Shown here: in pieces, positions 8,772 to 16,728 of the stretch | Layout of the letters: each line of letters starts with the position of its first letter | How positions within the stretch are numbered: the first letter of the stretch is position 1 | Assembly: GCF_000756615.1 (NCBI RefSeq) | Contig: NZ_CP009288.1 | Location: 1,054,001 to 1,118,000, forward strand | From: Paenibacillus durus | GTDB lineage: Bacteria; Bacillota; Bacilli; Paenibacillales; Paenibacillaceae | DNA: 64,000 nucleotides | Direction of reading: 5' to 3' | Notes under the pieces: model-generated | What the model was told of the DNA's origin: nothing | The model's database searches: none | What the model saw: the letters and a program-made list of their open reading frames with translations, nothing else | Program-made: the position numbers and the translations under genes

Positions 8772-9344
8772 ATGAATGATAAGTATTGTGCTTTTTTGGG
8801 GCATAATTTTGATGATATTGAGGCAATTACCATAATAAATATACTTAGGCGTTCTGATATTGTCTTGGATGTTTATGGTATTGATGAAGAATTAATAAAA
8901 AGTTTTACCGGTGTACAGTATAAGGTTGATCAGGTGTTTAAAAAGTGTTCAGATATAGATGTGTCTGAGTATAAAGGATTATTATTGCCTGGTGGTCCTG
9001 GTGTTGAACGCTTACTGCAAAATAATGAAATTATAGATCTTGTGCATCAGTTTAATAGTGAAAATAAGCTAGTGTTTGCAATTTGCGGTGCTCCAATTAT
9101 ATTAGACAGGGCTGGGGTACTGGAAAACAGGAATTATACTTGTCTTCCAGCGGTGAGTTCTTTGATCAAGTCGGGTTCTCGAGTAGATGATAAAGTTGTA
9201 GTTGATGGGAATGTAATTACATCTAAGGCCTTAGGAACATCTATGGATGCTGCATTAAAGCTTGTTGAAATTATTAAATCGAAAGAAAAAGCAATTGAAA
9301 CAGCAGAAAATTATTACATAAATCTGGATCATCACCAAAGTTAG
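8772..9344 (+). CDS. DJ-1/PfpI family protein
   Basis: 190 residues of the DJ-1/PfpI/ThiJ fold. The nucleophile elbow is FAICGAPIIL with a reactive cysteine, and LLLPGGPGVE precedes it as in the family. Members act as glyoxalases, chaperones or proteases of small substrates in the cytoplasm; the exact job is not readable. ATG 8772 is chosen because AAGGGAGG lies nine bases upstream. It is followed by the TetR relic. Confidence 0.82.
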   Translation: MNDKYCAFLGHNFDDIEAITIINILRRSDIVLDVYGIDEELIKSFTGVQYKVDQVFKKCSDIDVSEYKGLLLPGGPGVERLLQNNEIIDLVHQFNSENKLVFAICGAPIILDRAGVLENRNYTCLPAVSSLIKSGSRVDDKVVVDGNVITSKALGTSMDAALKLVEIIKSKEKAIETAENYYINLDHHQS

Positions 9345-9382
9345 TGCTTGATTGAATGGGGGGGTGAGGAGATGAAGTCCTG

Positions 9383-9664
9383 ATTTATTTATTTCGAGGA
9401 GAATTTTCTATTCTTTTCTTCCATGTTCGCCAGTCAACAAACATATTCCGGGGACGCTTGCTGCAGATCCTAATGACCACCATACAGGAGAAACTCGATA
9501 TGCACGACATTAACCAGGGTATGGATAAGGAATTGATTATCCAATTTACGGCTTCAGCCTTCGTTGGAACGGTGGAGTGTTGGATTCTGAATCAGATGCC
9601 GCATTCCCTGGAGTTTATGGCAGAGCAGGTGTGGAAATTGTTTAAAAGGTATAATATTGCTTGA
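9383..9664 (+). pseudogene. TetR-family regulator remnant (C-terminal half only)
   Basis: The frame EENFLFFSSMFASQQTYSG ends at a shift, and the next frame continues FRGRLLQILMTTIQEKLDMH, then LIIQFTASAFVGTVECWILN and EFMAEQVWKLFKRYNIA. The latter is the conserved C-terminal ligand-binding part of TetR/AcrR regulators. The N-terminal helix-turn-helix is absent and a frameshift lies at about 9440-9445. No start or ribosome site suits the piece. It is a decayed regulator. Confidence 0.6.
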
Positions 9665-9710
9665 ATTAAACAATAGACCAACCTAACTTGATGGATAGCG
9701 GGGGATAAAT

Positions 9711-10470
9711 TTGCAAAAAGATGTATTTGTGTTTGTGCATCCATACCAGGAAAGATTGAAGCTGCACGATCATTTACTTCCTGATATAAGCACTCTTCGG
9801 AGAATTCATAAGCAGCACTTGTTTAACCTCCCCTTTGAAAACCTTGATATCATGGCCGGCAAAAGAATTGAATTCGATGTCAAGAAGCTGTGGATGAAAA
9901 TTGTGGAGCAGAAAAGAGGGGGAATTTGCTACGAGCTGAATGGATTACTTTATCACCTGCTCATGCATCTTGGCTTCGAAGTGAAGTATATAGCTGCACA
10001 GGTTTTAGAGGACGGAAATGAATTTGACCATGTTTTATTGCTCGTGCGTATAAAAGAGGAGAGTTGGCTTGTAGATGTTGGATTTGGAGATCATTTTCTT
10101 GAGCCTGTAAAATTTGTGCTTGATACGATCCAAACGGATCTTAACGGCTACTTTAAAATAGTGGAATCTGGAAGCGGCACGTATCAATTGTTAAAATCGT
10201 CAAATGGATTAGAGTATTCCGTGGGAATATACGTTTTCCTTGCAAGAAAGAAGTCTGGACGACTTCAAGGAAAGATGTTTATATTTCGAAACATCCTCAG
10301 ATTCGAGATTTAGAACAAACAGACTGTGCTCGCTAGAAAGGGAGAACGGCAGGATATCGTTAAAGGATGACAAATTGATTCTAACAGTAGATGGGATCAG
10401 AATAGAAAAGAGAATTGAAACCGAACAAGAGTTTCGTAGCAGCCTAAGGAAAGTATTTGGTATAGTTTGA
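9711..10470 (+). pseudogene. Arylamine N-acetyltransferase, frameshifted
   Basis: The first frame (TTG 9711, GCGGGGGA upstream) holds the whole NAT catalytic triad: Cys in KRGGICYELNGLL, His in NEFDHVLLLV and Asp in WLVDVGFGDHF. Around 10215-10235 the frame shifts: the first frame drifts to a stop at 10313, while the other frame reads EYTFSLQERSLDDFKERC and continues through RNRLCSLERENGRISLKDD to a natural end at 10470. The total is 760 bases, one more than a multiple of three, and a repaired product would be about 252 residues, right for the acetyl-CoA-dependent arylamine acetylating family. The start of the gene is duplicated at 3207. A sequencing error is possible. Confidence 0.75.
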
Positions 10471-10486
10471 AAGGAGAATGGTTCCC

Positions 10487-10873
10487 ATGAAAGAAAAAAT
10501 CACTTACTCGTCGATCGACGAGTATATTGCAGCGTGTACTCCCGAGGTTCAGGACGTTCTTCAGACGTTAAGGAAAGTGATCCAAGAGTCGGCGCCGGAC
10601 GCGAAGGAAAAGATCAGCTACCAGATGCCTACATTCGAGCTCCACGGAAATCTTGTGCATTTTGCGGCTTTTAAGAAGCACATCGGTTTTTACCCGGCCC
10701 CCAGCGGAATCGAAGCGTTCCAAGAGGAAGTGAAGGAATATCACAAGTCGAAAGGGACATTACAATTCCCCCTAGATAAGCCGCTGCCCTATGACCTCAT
10801 CAGCAGAATCGTTAAATACAGAGTTGCAAGCAACATAGAGAAAGCGGAAGCGAAATCGAAGAAGAAGAGCTAA
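10487..10873 (+). CDS. DUF1801 / YdhG family protein
   Basis: 128 residues of the DUF1801 (YdhG-like) family: EYIAACTPEVQDVLQTLR near the start, then the conserved ISYQMPTFELHGNLVHFAAF and HIGFYPAPSGIEAF blocks and KGTLQFPLDKPLP. Homologues include the frataxin-like iron chaperone of Bacillus and many of unknown role. It is cytoplasmic. ATG 10487 has AAGGAG ten bases upstream; ATG 10478 touches that site. It is followed closely by the nucleotidyltransferase gene, possibly as an operon. Confidence 0.85.
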   Translation: MKEKITYSSIDEYIAACTPEVQDVLQTLRKVIQESAPDAKEKISYQMPTFELHGNLVHFAAFKKHIGFYPAPSGIEAFQEEVKEYHKSKGTLQFPLDKPLPYDLISRIVKYRVASNIEKAEAKSKKKS

Positions 10874-10890
10874 TTATCGGGGGGATGAAG

Positions 10891-11772
10891 ATGAGAAGCG
10901 AGAAAGAAATATTCGATTTGATAGTAGGAATAGCTCAAAAAGATGAACGAATTCGTGCGGTGTATATGAACGGTTCGCGTACTAATCCGAATGCCCCCAA
11001 GGACATTTTTCAGGATTATGATATTGTTTATGTAGTGACGGAGACAGCCTCTTTTATTAACGATGAACAATGGACAACTATGTTTGGTGATATGCTTATG
11101 ATGCAAGAGCCGGATAAGAATGACCAATCTTTAGGCATGGAGATGGATTTTTCCCGGTCTTACGGATATCTTATGCTGTTTACAGATGGAAATCGTATTG
11201 ATCTTCATATTGAAACCAAAGAATCGATGCTGGAAGGGTATGTTAGCGATAAACTCACACTTCCCTTATTAGATAAGGACAACTGCCTGCCGATCATCCC
11301 TCCTCCTACAGATATTGACTATCACGTACAAAAGCCCACGAAGCCACTATTCATGAGCTGCTGCAATGATTTTTGGTGGTGTCTGCAAAACGTTGCCAAA
11401 GGAATTTGGCGTGATGAATTGCCGTATGCGAAACAGATGTTTGAATGCGTCATTAGACGTCGCTTGGATGAGATGATTTCATGGTGGGTTGGCACAAAAT
11501 ATGATTTTCAAGTTTCCATAGGAAAAATGGGGAAATATATGAAGAAGTATCTCCCCGAATCCTACTGGGATATGTACAAAGAAACCTACTCGGACAGCAA
11601 CGATCATAATATGTGGAATTCAGTCTTCACAGCCTGCGAATTATTTCGGATTCTGGCCAAAGATGTCGCCGAGCATTTTCAGTATACATATGAGATCAAA
11701 GATGACGTGAACATGACTAATTATCTAAGGCGTGTTAGCGAATTGACCGTTGATGCCGAAGGAATATTTTGA
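10891..11772 (+). CDS. Aminoglycoside 6-adenylyltransferase family (AadK-like)
   Basis: 293 residues of the ANT(6)-type nucleotidyltransferase family. The N-terminal MNGSRTNPNAPKDIFQDYD contains the GSR and paired Asp of the nucleotidyltransferase active site. The later KQMFECVIRRRLDEMISWWV is characteristic of the streptomycin adenylyltransferase family. It would transfer AMP to the 6-hydroxyl of streptomycin in the cytoplasm; chromosomal homologues often give only low resistance. ATG 10891 lies six bases after a six-G run; ATG 10885 touches that run. Substrate is inferred from family only. Confidence 0.85.
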   Translation: MRSEKEIFDLIVGIAQKDERIRAVYMNGSRTNPNAPKDIFQDYDIVYVVTETASFINDEQWTTMFGDMLMMQEPDKNDQSLGMEMDFSRSYGYLMLFTDGNRIDLHIETKESMLEGYVSDKLTLPLLDKDNCLPIIPPPTDIDYHVQKPTKPLFMSCCNDFWWCLQNVAKGIWRDELPYAKQMFECVIRRRLDEMISWWVGTKYDFQVSIGKMGKYMKKYLPESYWDMYKETYSDSNDHNMWNSVFTACELFRILAKDVAEHFQYTYEIKDDVNMTNYLRRVSELTVDAEGIF

Positions 11773-11795
11773 ACTGTTACTTTGTGTAATCTGCC

Positions 11796-13640
11796 TCAAG
11801 ATTTTTTTATATAGATCATATCCCAATATTGAAGTGTCGGGACTATAAAGGTAATGTAATTGCCTTGGTCATCTGATCCTGTTGTAAAAGAAGTGGTGTA
11901 CGATTTTCCATTTTCATAATCAGGGGAAGCCCAATTTACTGATTCTACAGTTCCAGAGCCAAAATAGTATTTAACCGTCACGTTTGATTGAAAAGTCGGT
12001 ACTGGATACGTTGCATCAGCATCTCTCCAATGATTAGATGGAATTCCTAGAAGATTGATCAGATGAATGAGATCATATCCGTTTCCTGATTTTGTGAATT
12101 TCCAAATGGTGTTCGGGTTTCCCTCTGTACTTGTGCTCGAGTCAATGTCGTGAAGATACACAATGTTATGAGTATTCGATAACCCTCCGCGTAGAAGATT
12201 TTCGTAAGCTACCATAAAATCATAATAATTTCTCAATTGTTTTTTCAGCTCACCGCTCATAATTAGATGTTTATTCGGAAAGTATTCAAGAGAAAGCATA
12301 TTCAAGTCGTCCCCCAACTCGATATGACTCCCACCACTGGCGAAAATGGTTGCATCTGTCAGAAGAATGCTTGGGTTGTTAAAATAACCTTGATTAAATT
12401 CACTGAAATTCTTTTGATAATTACGATTCATATAAGCAGCAAGAACGGTTGATTTACTTCCTCCACTTAGTGAATTGCCTGCTTCAATCGAATTTTTTAA
12501 ATCATTATATGTTACTTGTCCGCTGCCCTCCCACATCTCGGAGTAAAGGATGTCTGCATTACTGTTTGCTGACTCTTTTTGACCGTAATTACCAACGCTA
12601 TTAAATACAACCGATTTTCCTAAAGACGCCTTAGCATTATTGATAAAACCTTGAAAAGTCTGATCTAAATCTATCTTATTTCCACTAAAATCATATAAAG
12701 TTCCTCCACCTAAAGAGTCAATATGCCAACCATCAAAAGGGAATACAGAAAGTACATCTTTCTCTCGATTAAATATATAGTTCTGCCATTCCAGATTTCC
12801 TGGATTAAAGCTGTAAATAGAAGGAGATGCCCAATTTTCCGGTAAAGGAGTACTTACTTGCTGTTGATCGTTGAACAGTCCCCAATGATTTTGAACACCG
12901 CTTCCATCTTCTTCATATCCACTATAAGCACCATTCATAAGGTTATAATTCAATGCAAGGATGTTATAATCATGAGATCCATTTATGTAGTCCAACAAAG
13001 TCTGTTTGTAAATTTTTCGGTTGGCAACATCATTCCAAGAGGTAGGAGGATTTTCAACTGAACCCGCTAGTGGAATATGGTGCTTCCAGTGAAAATCATA
13101 GAATTGAATCGCATTAATGTGGTAGTTTTTCAATTTCCATACCATGTTTTGCGAAGTGCTTAATGATTGATCATCATATGTTGAGATATATCCATATCTC
13201 GGAAACCTTTCCCAAGTAGATGATACGTCAACAGCAGTATTCATACTGTCGATAATATTGTTCGAGTCATCCCTTGCCCAAATTTCTACTGAATAACCTT
13301 GATAATCCGTTAAAGGGGGATTCCAATAGAATTGAATATTTGTTGTAGAATCTTCGTCAAGATTAATATTCTTATATTGCGGAGGAGCTACATCAACACC
13401 CAAATGTTTGAAATAAACCGTTATTGTTCCGTTGTTAATAGTTGTCCCTGTATTATTTAGCAAGTTCGCGTAAATGGTTACTGTAGACCCAGGGCTATAT
13501 CTTGCCATATCTGTATTCAATTCAGTAATTAGTTTGCCCGTACTCTCTGCTTGAACGGACAAATTCCCTGAGAACCACAGTATTGTTGCAAAGATTACAG
13601 CAAATAATCCTCTTTTAAAGTTACGAAATCGAAACTCCAC
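11796..13640 (-). CDS. Secreted GH66 dextranase-like enzyme
   Basis: 614 residues with a Sec signal peptide (cleavage probably after SVQA, residue 31). An N-terminal beta-sandwich (about 35-140) is followed by the GH66 barrel, starting at PRYGYISTYDD. The predicted nucleophile is Asp308 in DGWHIDSLG and the acid/base is Glu368 in YSEMWE, both at the family positions. A C-terminal beta domain closes it. GH66 comprises endo-dextranases and cycloisomaltooligosaccharide glucanotransferases; the CBM35 insertion of the latter is absent, so endo-hydrolysis of dextran is more likely. The start is GTG with AAAGGAGGG seven bases upstream. Its divergent neighbour is a diguanylate cyclase. Confidence 0.85.
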   Translation of the reverse strand: MEFRFRNFKRGLFAVIFATILWFSGNLSVQAESTGKLITELNTDMARYSPGSTVTIYANLLNNTGTTINNGTITVYFKHLGVDVAPPQYKNINLDEDSTTNIQFYWNPPLTDYQGYSVEIWARDDSNNIIDSMNTAVDVSSTWERFPRYGYISTYDDQSLSTSQNMVWKLKNYHINAIQFYDFHWKHHIPLAGSVENPPTSWNDVANRKIYKQTLLDYINGSHDYNILALNYNLMNGAYSGYEEDGSGVQNHWGLFNDQQQVSTPLPENWASPSIYSFNPGNLEWQNYIFNREKDVLSVFPFDGWHIDSLGGGTLYDFSGNKIDLDQTFQGFINNAKASLGKSVVFNSVGNYGQKESANSNADILYSEMWEGSGQVTYNDLKNSIEAGNSLSGGSKSTVLAAYMNRNYQKNFSEFNQGYFNNPSILLTDATIFASGGSHIELGDDLNMLSLEYFPNKHLIMSGELKKQLRNYYDFMVAYENLLRGGLSNTHNIVYLHDIDSSTSTEGNPNTIWKFTKSGNGYDLIHLINLLGIPSNHWRDADATYPVPTFQSNVTVKYYFGSGTVESVNWASPDYENGKSYTTSFTTGSDDQGNYITFIVPTLQYWDMIYIKKS

Positions 13641-13805
13641 GTAATAGCCCTCCTTTTATCATAATATCGGTTAACCACCTGAAATTATTAGTTTGGTAAA
13701 AATTGATTTGTAGCAGCTACTTAACATGAGGTATAAGTTAGTGACACATTGTAACCGATAATAATATTTAATAAAAGAACACATCATGAAGGGAATTATT
13801 GAACT

Positions 13806-15029
13806 TTGAAGACAAGGATTAAAGCAGCTTTTTCGATCATACTGCCATTTATTTTAATTGCTCTAGCCTATATTTTTTACACCAAGACTAACACAATGTC
13901 CAAACCGCAACTGGATATTATACAGCTGTCTCCTTATGTAATATTTCTTATAGGGGCCGCCATTTCTTGGAAATTTAACCGCAGCCGAGAATTTTTCATT
14001 CTAATCATTCTTGCTCTATGTATAGCTTTAATTAAATATTTTCCGGGGACTATTGGTAAATCAACGCAAATTGCTGATATCTATTCGATCATTTGTTTGG
14101 TGATTCCTATAAACATTGCGTTTTTTTCTTTTTTAAAAGAACGAGGTATATTCAGTTTATGGGGGTTTATTCGTATAGGTGTTATTCTTTCCCAATTCTT
14201 ATTCATATTCTGGCTAATTAACTCGGGACAAAGAGAGTTTCTTGATCTGTTTCATAAAGACATATTACCTGCGAACCTTGATTCAATAACTCCAGTATCG
14301 CAAGTGTCAATAATAGCCTTTTTGGCAGCTTTAATCATACTCATCATTAGGCAAATTTCATACAAATCCTCGCAGGATATTTCCTTTGCAGGTGTGCTAT
14401 TTGCATTGTTTTTTGCGCTGCACCATAGTGGTAATCCCATATTTTATGCCATATTTTTCGCGGCTTCAGGAATAATTCTTATAACTTCAATCATACAGGA
14501 TTCGTATTCCATGGCATTTTCTGATGAACTTACAGGTCTGCCGTCGCGAAGGGCCCTCAAGCAAGATATGATGAAACTGGGCATGAACTATGTGATTGCT
14601 ATGTTGGACATTGATTTTTTTAAAAAGTTCAATGACACTTATGGACATGATACGGGAGATGAGGTTTTAAAGCTGGTTGCTTCGATAATAAAGGATGTTA
14701 CGGGTGGGGGAAAATCTTTCCGTTATGGCGGAGAGGAATTCACCATTCTTTTCCCAGGCAAAAGCATCAATGATGTGCTTCCTCATCTCGAAGAACTGAG
14801 AGAAAAAGTTTCCAAAAGGGGTTTTACACTGCGTGGGAAGGGCAGATCCAAAAAAAATTCAAAAAGCAGATCTAAAAGCGCAAAACCATCCAAACAAATC
14901 TACATAACCGTAAGTATCGGCGTCTCCCAAAAAAGTGAAAAGTACAAAACTCCAGATGCTGTTATGAAATCGGCCGATACAGCTTTATATCGTGCAAAGA
15001 AGAAAGGTAGAAATTGTGTTAGTAAATAA
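13806..15029 (+). CDS. Membrane diguanylate cyclase (GGDEF)
   Basis: 407 residues. The first about 235 residues form seven or eight membrane helices without a recognised sensor signature. A GGDEF domain follows from DELTGLPSRR (about 240), with metal-binding Asp in MLDIDFFKKFND, and the active-site GGEEF at 308-312, so it should make c-di-GMP at the membrane. The inhibitory RxxD site normally five residues before GGEEF is absent, suggesting no product inhibition. A lysine/serine-rich insertion (about 344-363, RGKGRSKKNSKSRSKSAK) interrupts the domain before the last strands, which is unusual. The start is TTG 13806 with a modest AAGGGA site. It is divergent from the GH66 gene. Confidence 0.85.
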   Translation: MKTRIKAAFSIILPFILIALAYIFYTKTNTMSKPQLDIIQLSPYVIFLIGAAISWKFNRSREFFILIILALCIALIKYFPGTIGKSTQIADIYSIICLVIPINIAFFSFLKERGIFSLWGFIRIGVILSQFLFIFWLINSGQREFLDLFHKDILPANLDSITPVSQVSIIAFLAALIILIIRQISYKSSQDISFAGVLFALFFALHHSGNPIFYAIFFAASGIILITSIIQDSYSMAFSDELTGLPSRRALKQDMMKLGMNYVIAMLDIDFFKKFNDTYGHDTGDEVLKLVASIIKDVTGGGKSFRYGGEEFTILFPGKSINDVLPHLEELREKVSKRGFTLRGKGRSKKNSKSRSKSAKPSKQIYITVSIGVSQKSEKYKTPDAVMKSADTALYRAKKKGRNCVSK

Positions 15030-15037
15030 GGGACAGT

Positions 15038-15112
15038 TTGAAATGCACCCCTTAGAATAGACATTGGAACCCCCCGGGTTAATCCGATGAAATTCTAGGA
15101 GGTGCATCTTAA
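15038..15112. repeat. Inverted repeat resembling insertion-sequence ends without a transposase
   Basis: ATGCACCCCTTAGAA (15042-15056) and TTCTAGGAGGTGCAT (15093-15107) are inverted repeats of 15 bases with two mismatches about 36 bases apart. Their form, with the GTGCA core, resembles the ends of IS3-type elements, but there is no room for a transposase. It may be a solo remnant or a very small miniature element directly after the diguanylate cyclase gene. Confidence 0.4.
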
Positions 15113-15113
15113 A

Positions 15114-15446
15114 TTAAGTTGCAAATAAAAAAAGAATCCCGAACACAGCAGCAACGAAAGAGCAATACTCCATTCTGATGAAGAAAAAACTATGTACGTT
15201 TCCTACCATAAACTCTTGACCGGTTTCCTTGTCGATCATAACCCTTTGGGATCGGTTATTAAGCAGTTTCCCTATAAACCAGATCGGAACTGCGGAGAGG
15301 ACAAGACCAAGTCCCAGGATAGCATTTTCTGCAAGCGAGTCTACGCTTACAAATAAGCCTAGAGCAAAATTAGATAGAAATATCGCCGCAACCACAATTG
15401 GGAGTACGAGAATCCCCCAACCTTTCCAAATAATCATCAAATTCAC
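15114..15446 (-). CDS. Small integral membrane protein, unknown function
   Basis: 110 residues with three predicted membrane helices: about 8-28, 38-60 (with GLGLVLSAVPIWFIGKLL) and 88-109. The loop before the last helix contains VMIDKETGQEFMVGNVHSFF. It starts at ATG with a strong AAGGAGG site. I do not recognise a named family. The stop lies next to the inverted repeat at 15038-15112. Confidence 0.7.
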   Translation of the reverse strand: MNLMIIWKGWGILVLPIVVAAIFLSNFALGLFVSVDSLAENAILGLGLVLSAVPIWFIGKLLNNRSQRVMIDKETGQEFMVGNVHSFFFIRMEYCSFVAAVFGILFLFAT

Positions 15447-15977
15447 CTCCTTAAAGTACTAAAGTTACAATAGATGGGCATTTAAAAGAGTCCTCCCAGC
15501 ACTCCAAAAAACATTCCGATTGATTCTCCTTTATAATCCCCCCATATGCAGCTAAATAATTTTTTTCTGTATTCAACAGTTATATATCGGCTATTTGGAT
15601 TTGACATTATATTAGCTTCGAAAAAATTACAAAATTGTTCAAATTTAAGGTGTGGACCCAAGGTGGAACCTTGCTCACGACAGCCGGCTTGTGAACATAG
15701 GAAGCCATTCTAAATGAATAATATTTGAGGAGGGCTGGCTGATTAACAAAATACGAGGTTTTGGAGACTTATATCTACCCTATGACCCGGAGATCCCACT
15801 CATCTGTATGGATAACAAAGAAGAAAGGGGAAATTATGTTAGTAAATAACTTGAATGAGCGATACATACGATGTATTTTGACAGGCAATGTGGTAATGCA
15901 GCATTAGGATGCGCTGTTGATGTAAATTCGCAGGCACAGAGAAAGCAGTGGTGCAAAAGTACAAATCCGGGATCTTT
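15447..15977. other. Intergenic stretch with a coding relic repeating the end of the diguanylate cyclase gene
   Basis: No intact gene. At about 15727-15849 a + strand frame reads EEGWLINKIRGFGDLYLPYD...KEERGNYVSK then TAA. The last about 33 bases before its stop match the 3' end of the GGDEF gene (14997-15029) with few changes. Its beginning lacks a start codon. It looks like debris from duplication or insertion. Confidence 0.4.
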
Positions 15978-16415
15978 CTAATGCTTGGAGATCATCTCAG
16001 AAGGATTTGCCTTTAACCGATTAAAATATATCTTGGATCGTTTGTTTATCATCATAACCATTAGGATTATAAGATACAGAATCGCCACTATGGTTTCTTT
16101 GCCCAAATAGATTAAAATCATTAAGATGATACAGACAATAGAGGACTTATATCTCTTCATTTTTATGAAGATAAAGATTAATGAAGTTAAGATCAATGGA
16201 ATCATCAGCTCTACCTGAATGACTCCTAATATATAGCTTTGTATTGACATATCTTGAGGCATATTATCGATCATACTGTAAACGATTTTGTTCGCCCAAT
16301 AACCTGAGAAACGCATCGGATCCACCTGCGAAACCACAAAATAAGAAATCCCTAGCGGAAATATTTGCAAGATCATTAAACCTTGGATTATTTTGATAGA
16401 TAATGGCATTTTCAT
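15978..16415 (-). CDS. Membrane protein, unknown function
   Basis: 145 residues with about four hydrophobic segments: 7-27, 66-84 (GVIQVELMIPLILTSLIFIF), 91-104 and 107-125, then a basic tail KRSKIYFNRLKANPSEM. ATG with GGAGG ten bases upstream. No known domain can be named. It lies alone between relic DNA on both sides, and the base composition is AT-rich. Confidence 0.65.
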   Translation of the reverse strand: MKMPLSIKIIQGLMILQIFPLGISYFVVSQVDPMRFSGYWANKIVYSMIDNMPQDMSIQSYILGVIQVELMIPLILTSLIFIFIKMKRYKSSIVCIILMILIYLGKETIVAILYLIILMVMMINKRSKIYFNRLKANPSEMISKH

Positions 16416-16728
16416 AGAATGAGTATCCTCCGTAAAGCATATTTTTTTCTACAGATTATTGTAATTATGAGGTGTGGTACCTAGTAGAGAGTTATCGCAA
16501 TAGATAAAAAGCAATCAATACCACACTGCCGTGGCCAACTCGCATTGTGGCAAATAAGACTAAACCCCCTGTATACGTGTATATGCATATATCGGCTAAA
16601 ACAGGGATTCAGTTTACAAAATGACCCACTAATTGGGGAGATTTGATGTAGCATAGTACTTAAGAATGTTGATGGAAACCAATTAACCGCCAAGAGAAAG
16701 AGGGAGCATAAGCCCCCTCCAGTTTTGT
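16416..16728. other. Intergenic stretch, no gene seen
   Basis: AT-rich DNA without a credible reading frame. It contains alternating TATACGTGTATATGCATATA near 16571-16590, which could melt or bend easily. Nothing functional could be supported. Confidence 0.3.

Noticed and set aside
16481..16693. IS21-like end or reading frame in the gap before the multicopper oxidase
   Set aside because: No recognisable terminal repeat pair, transposase or protein motif.
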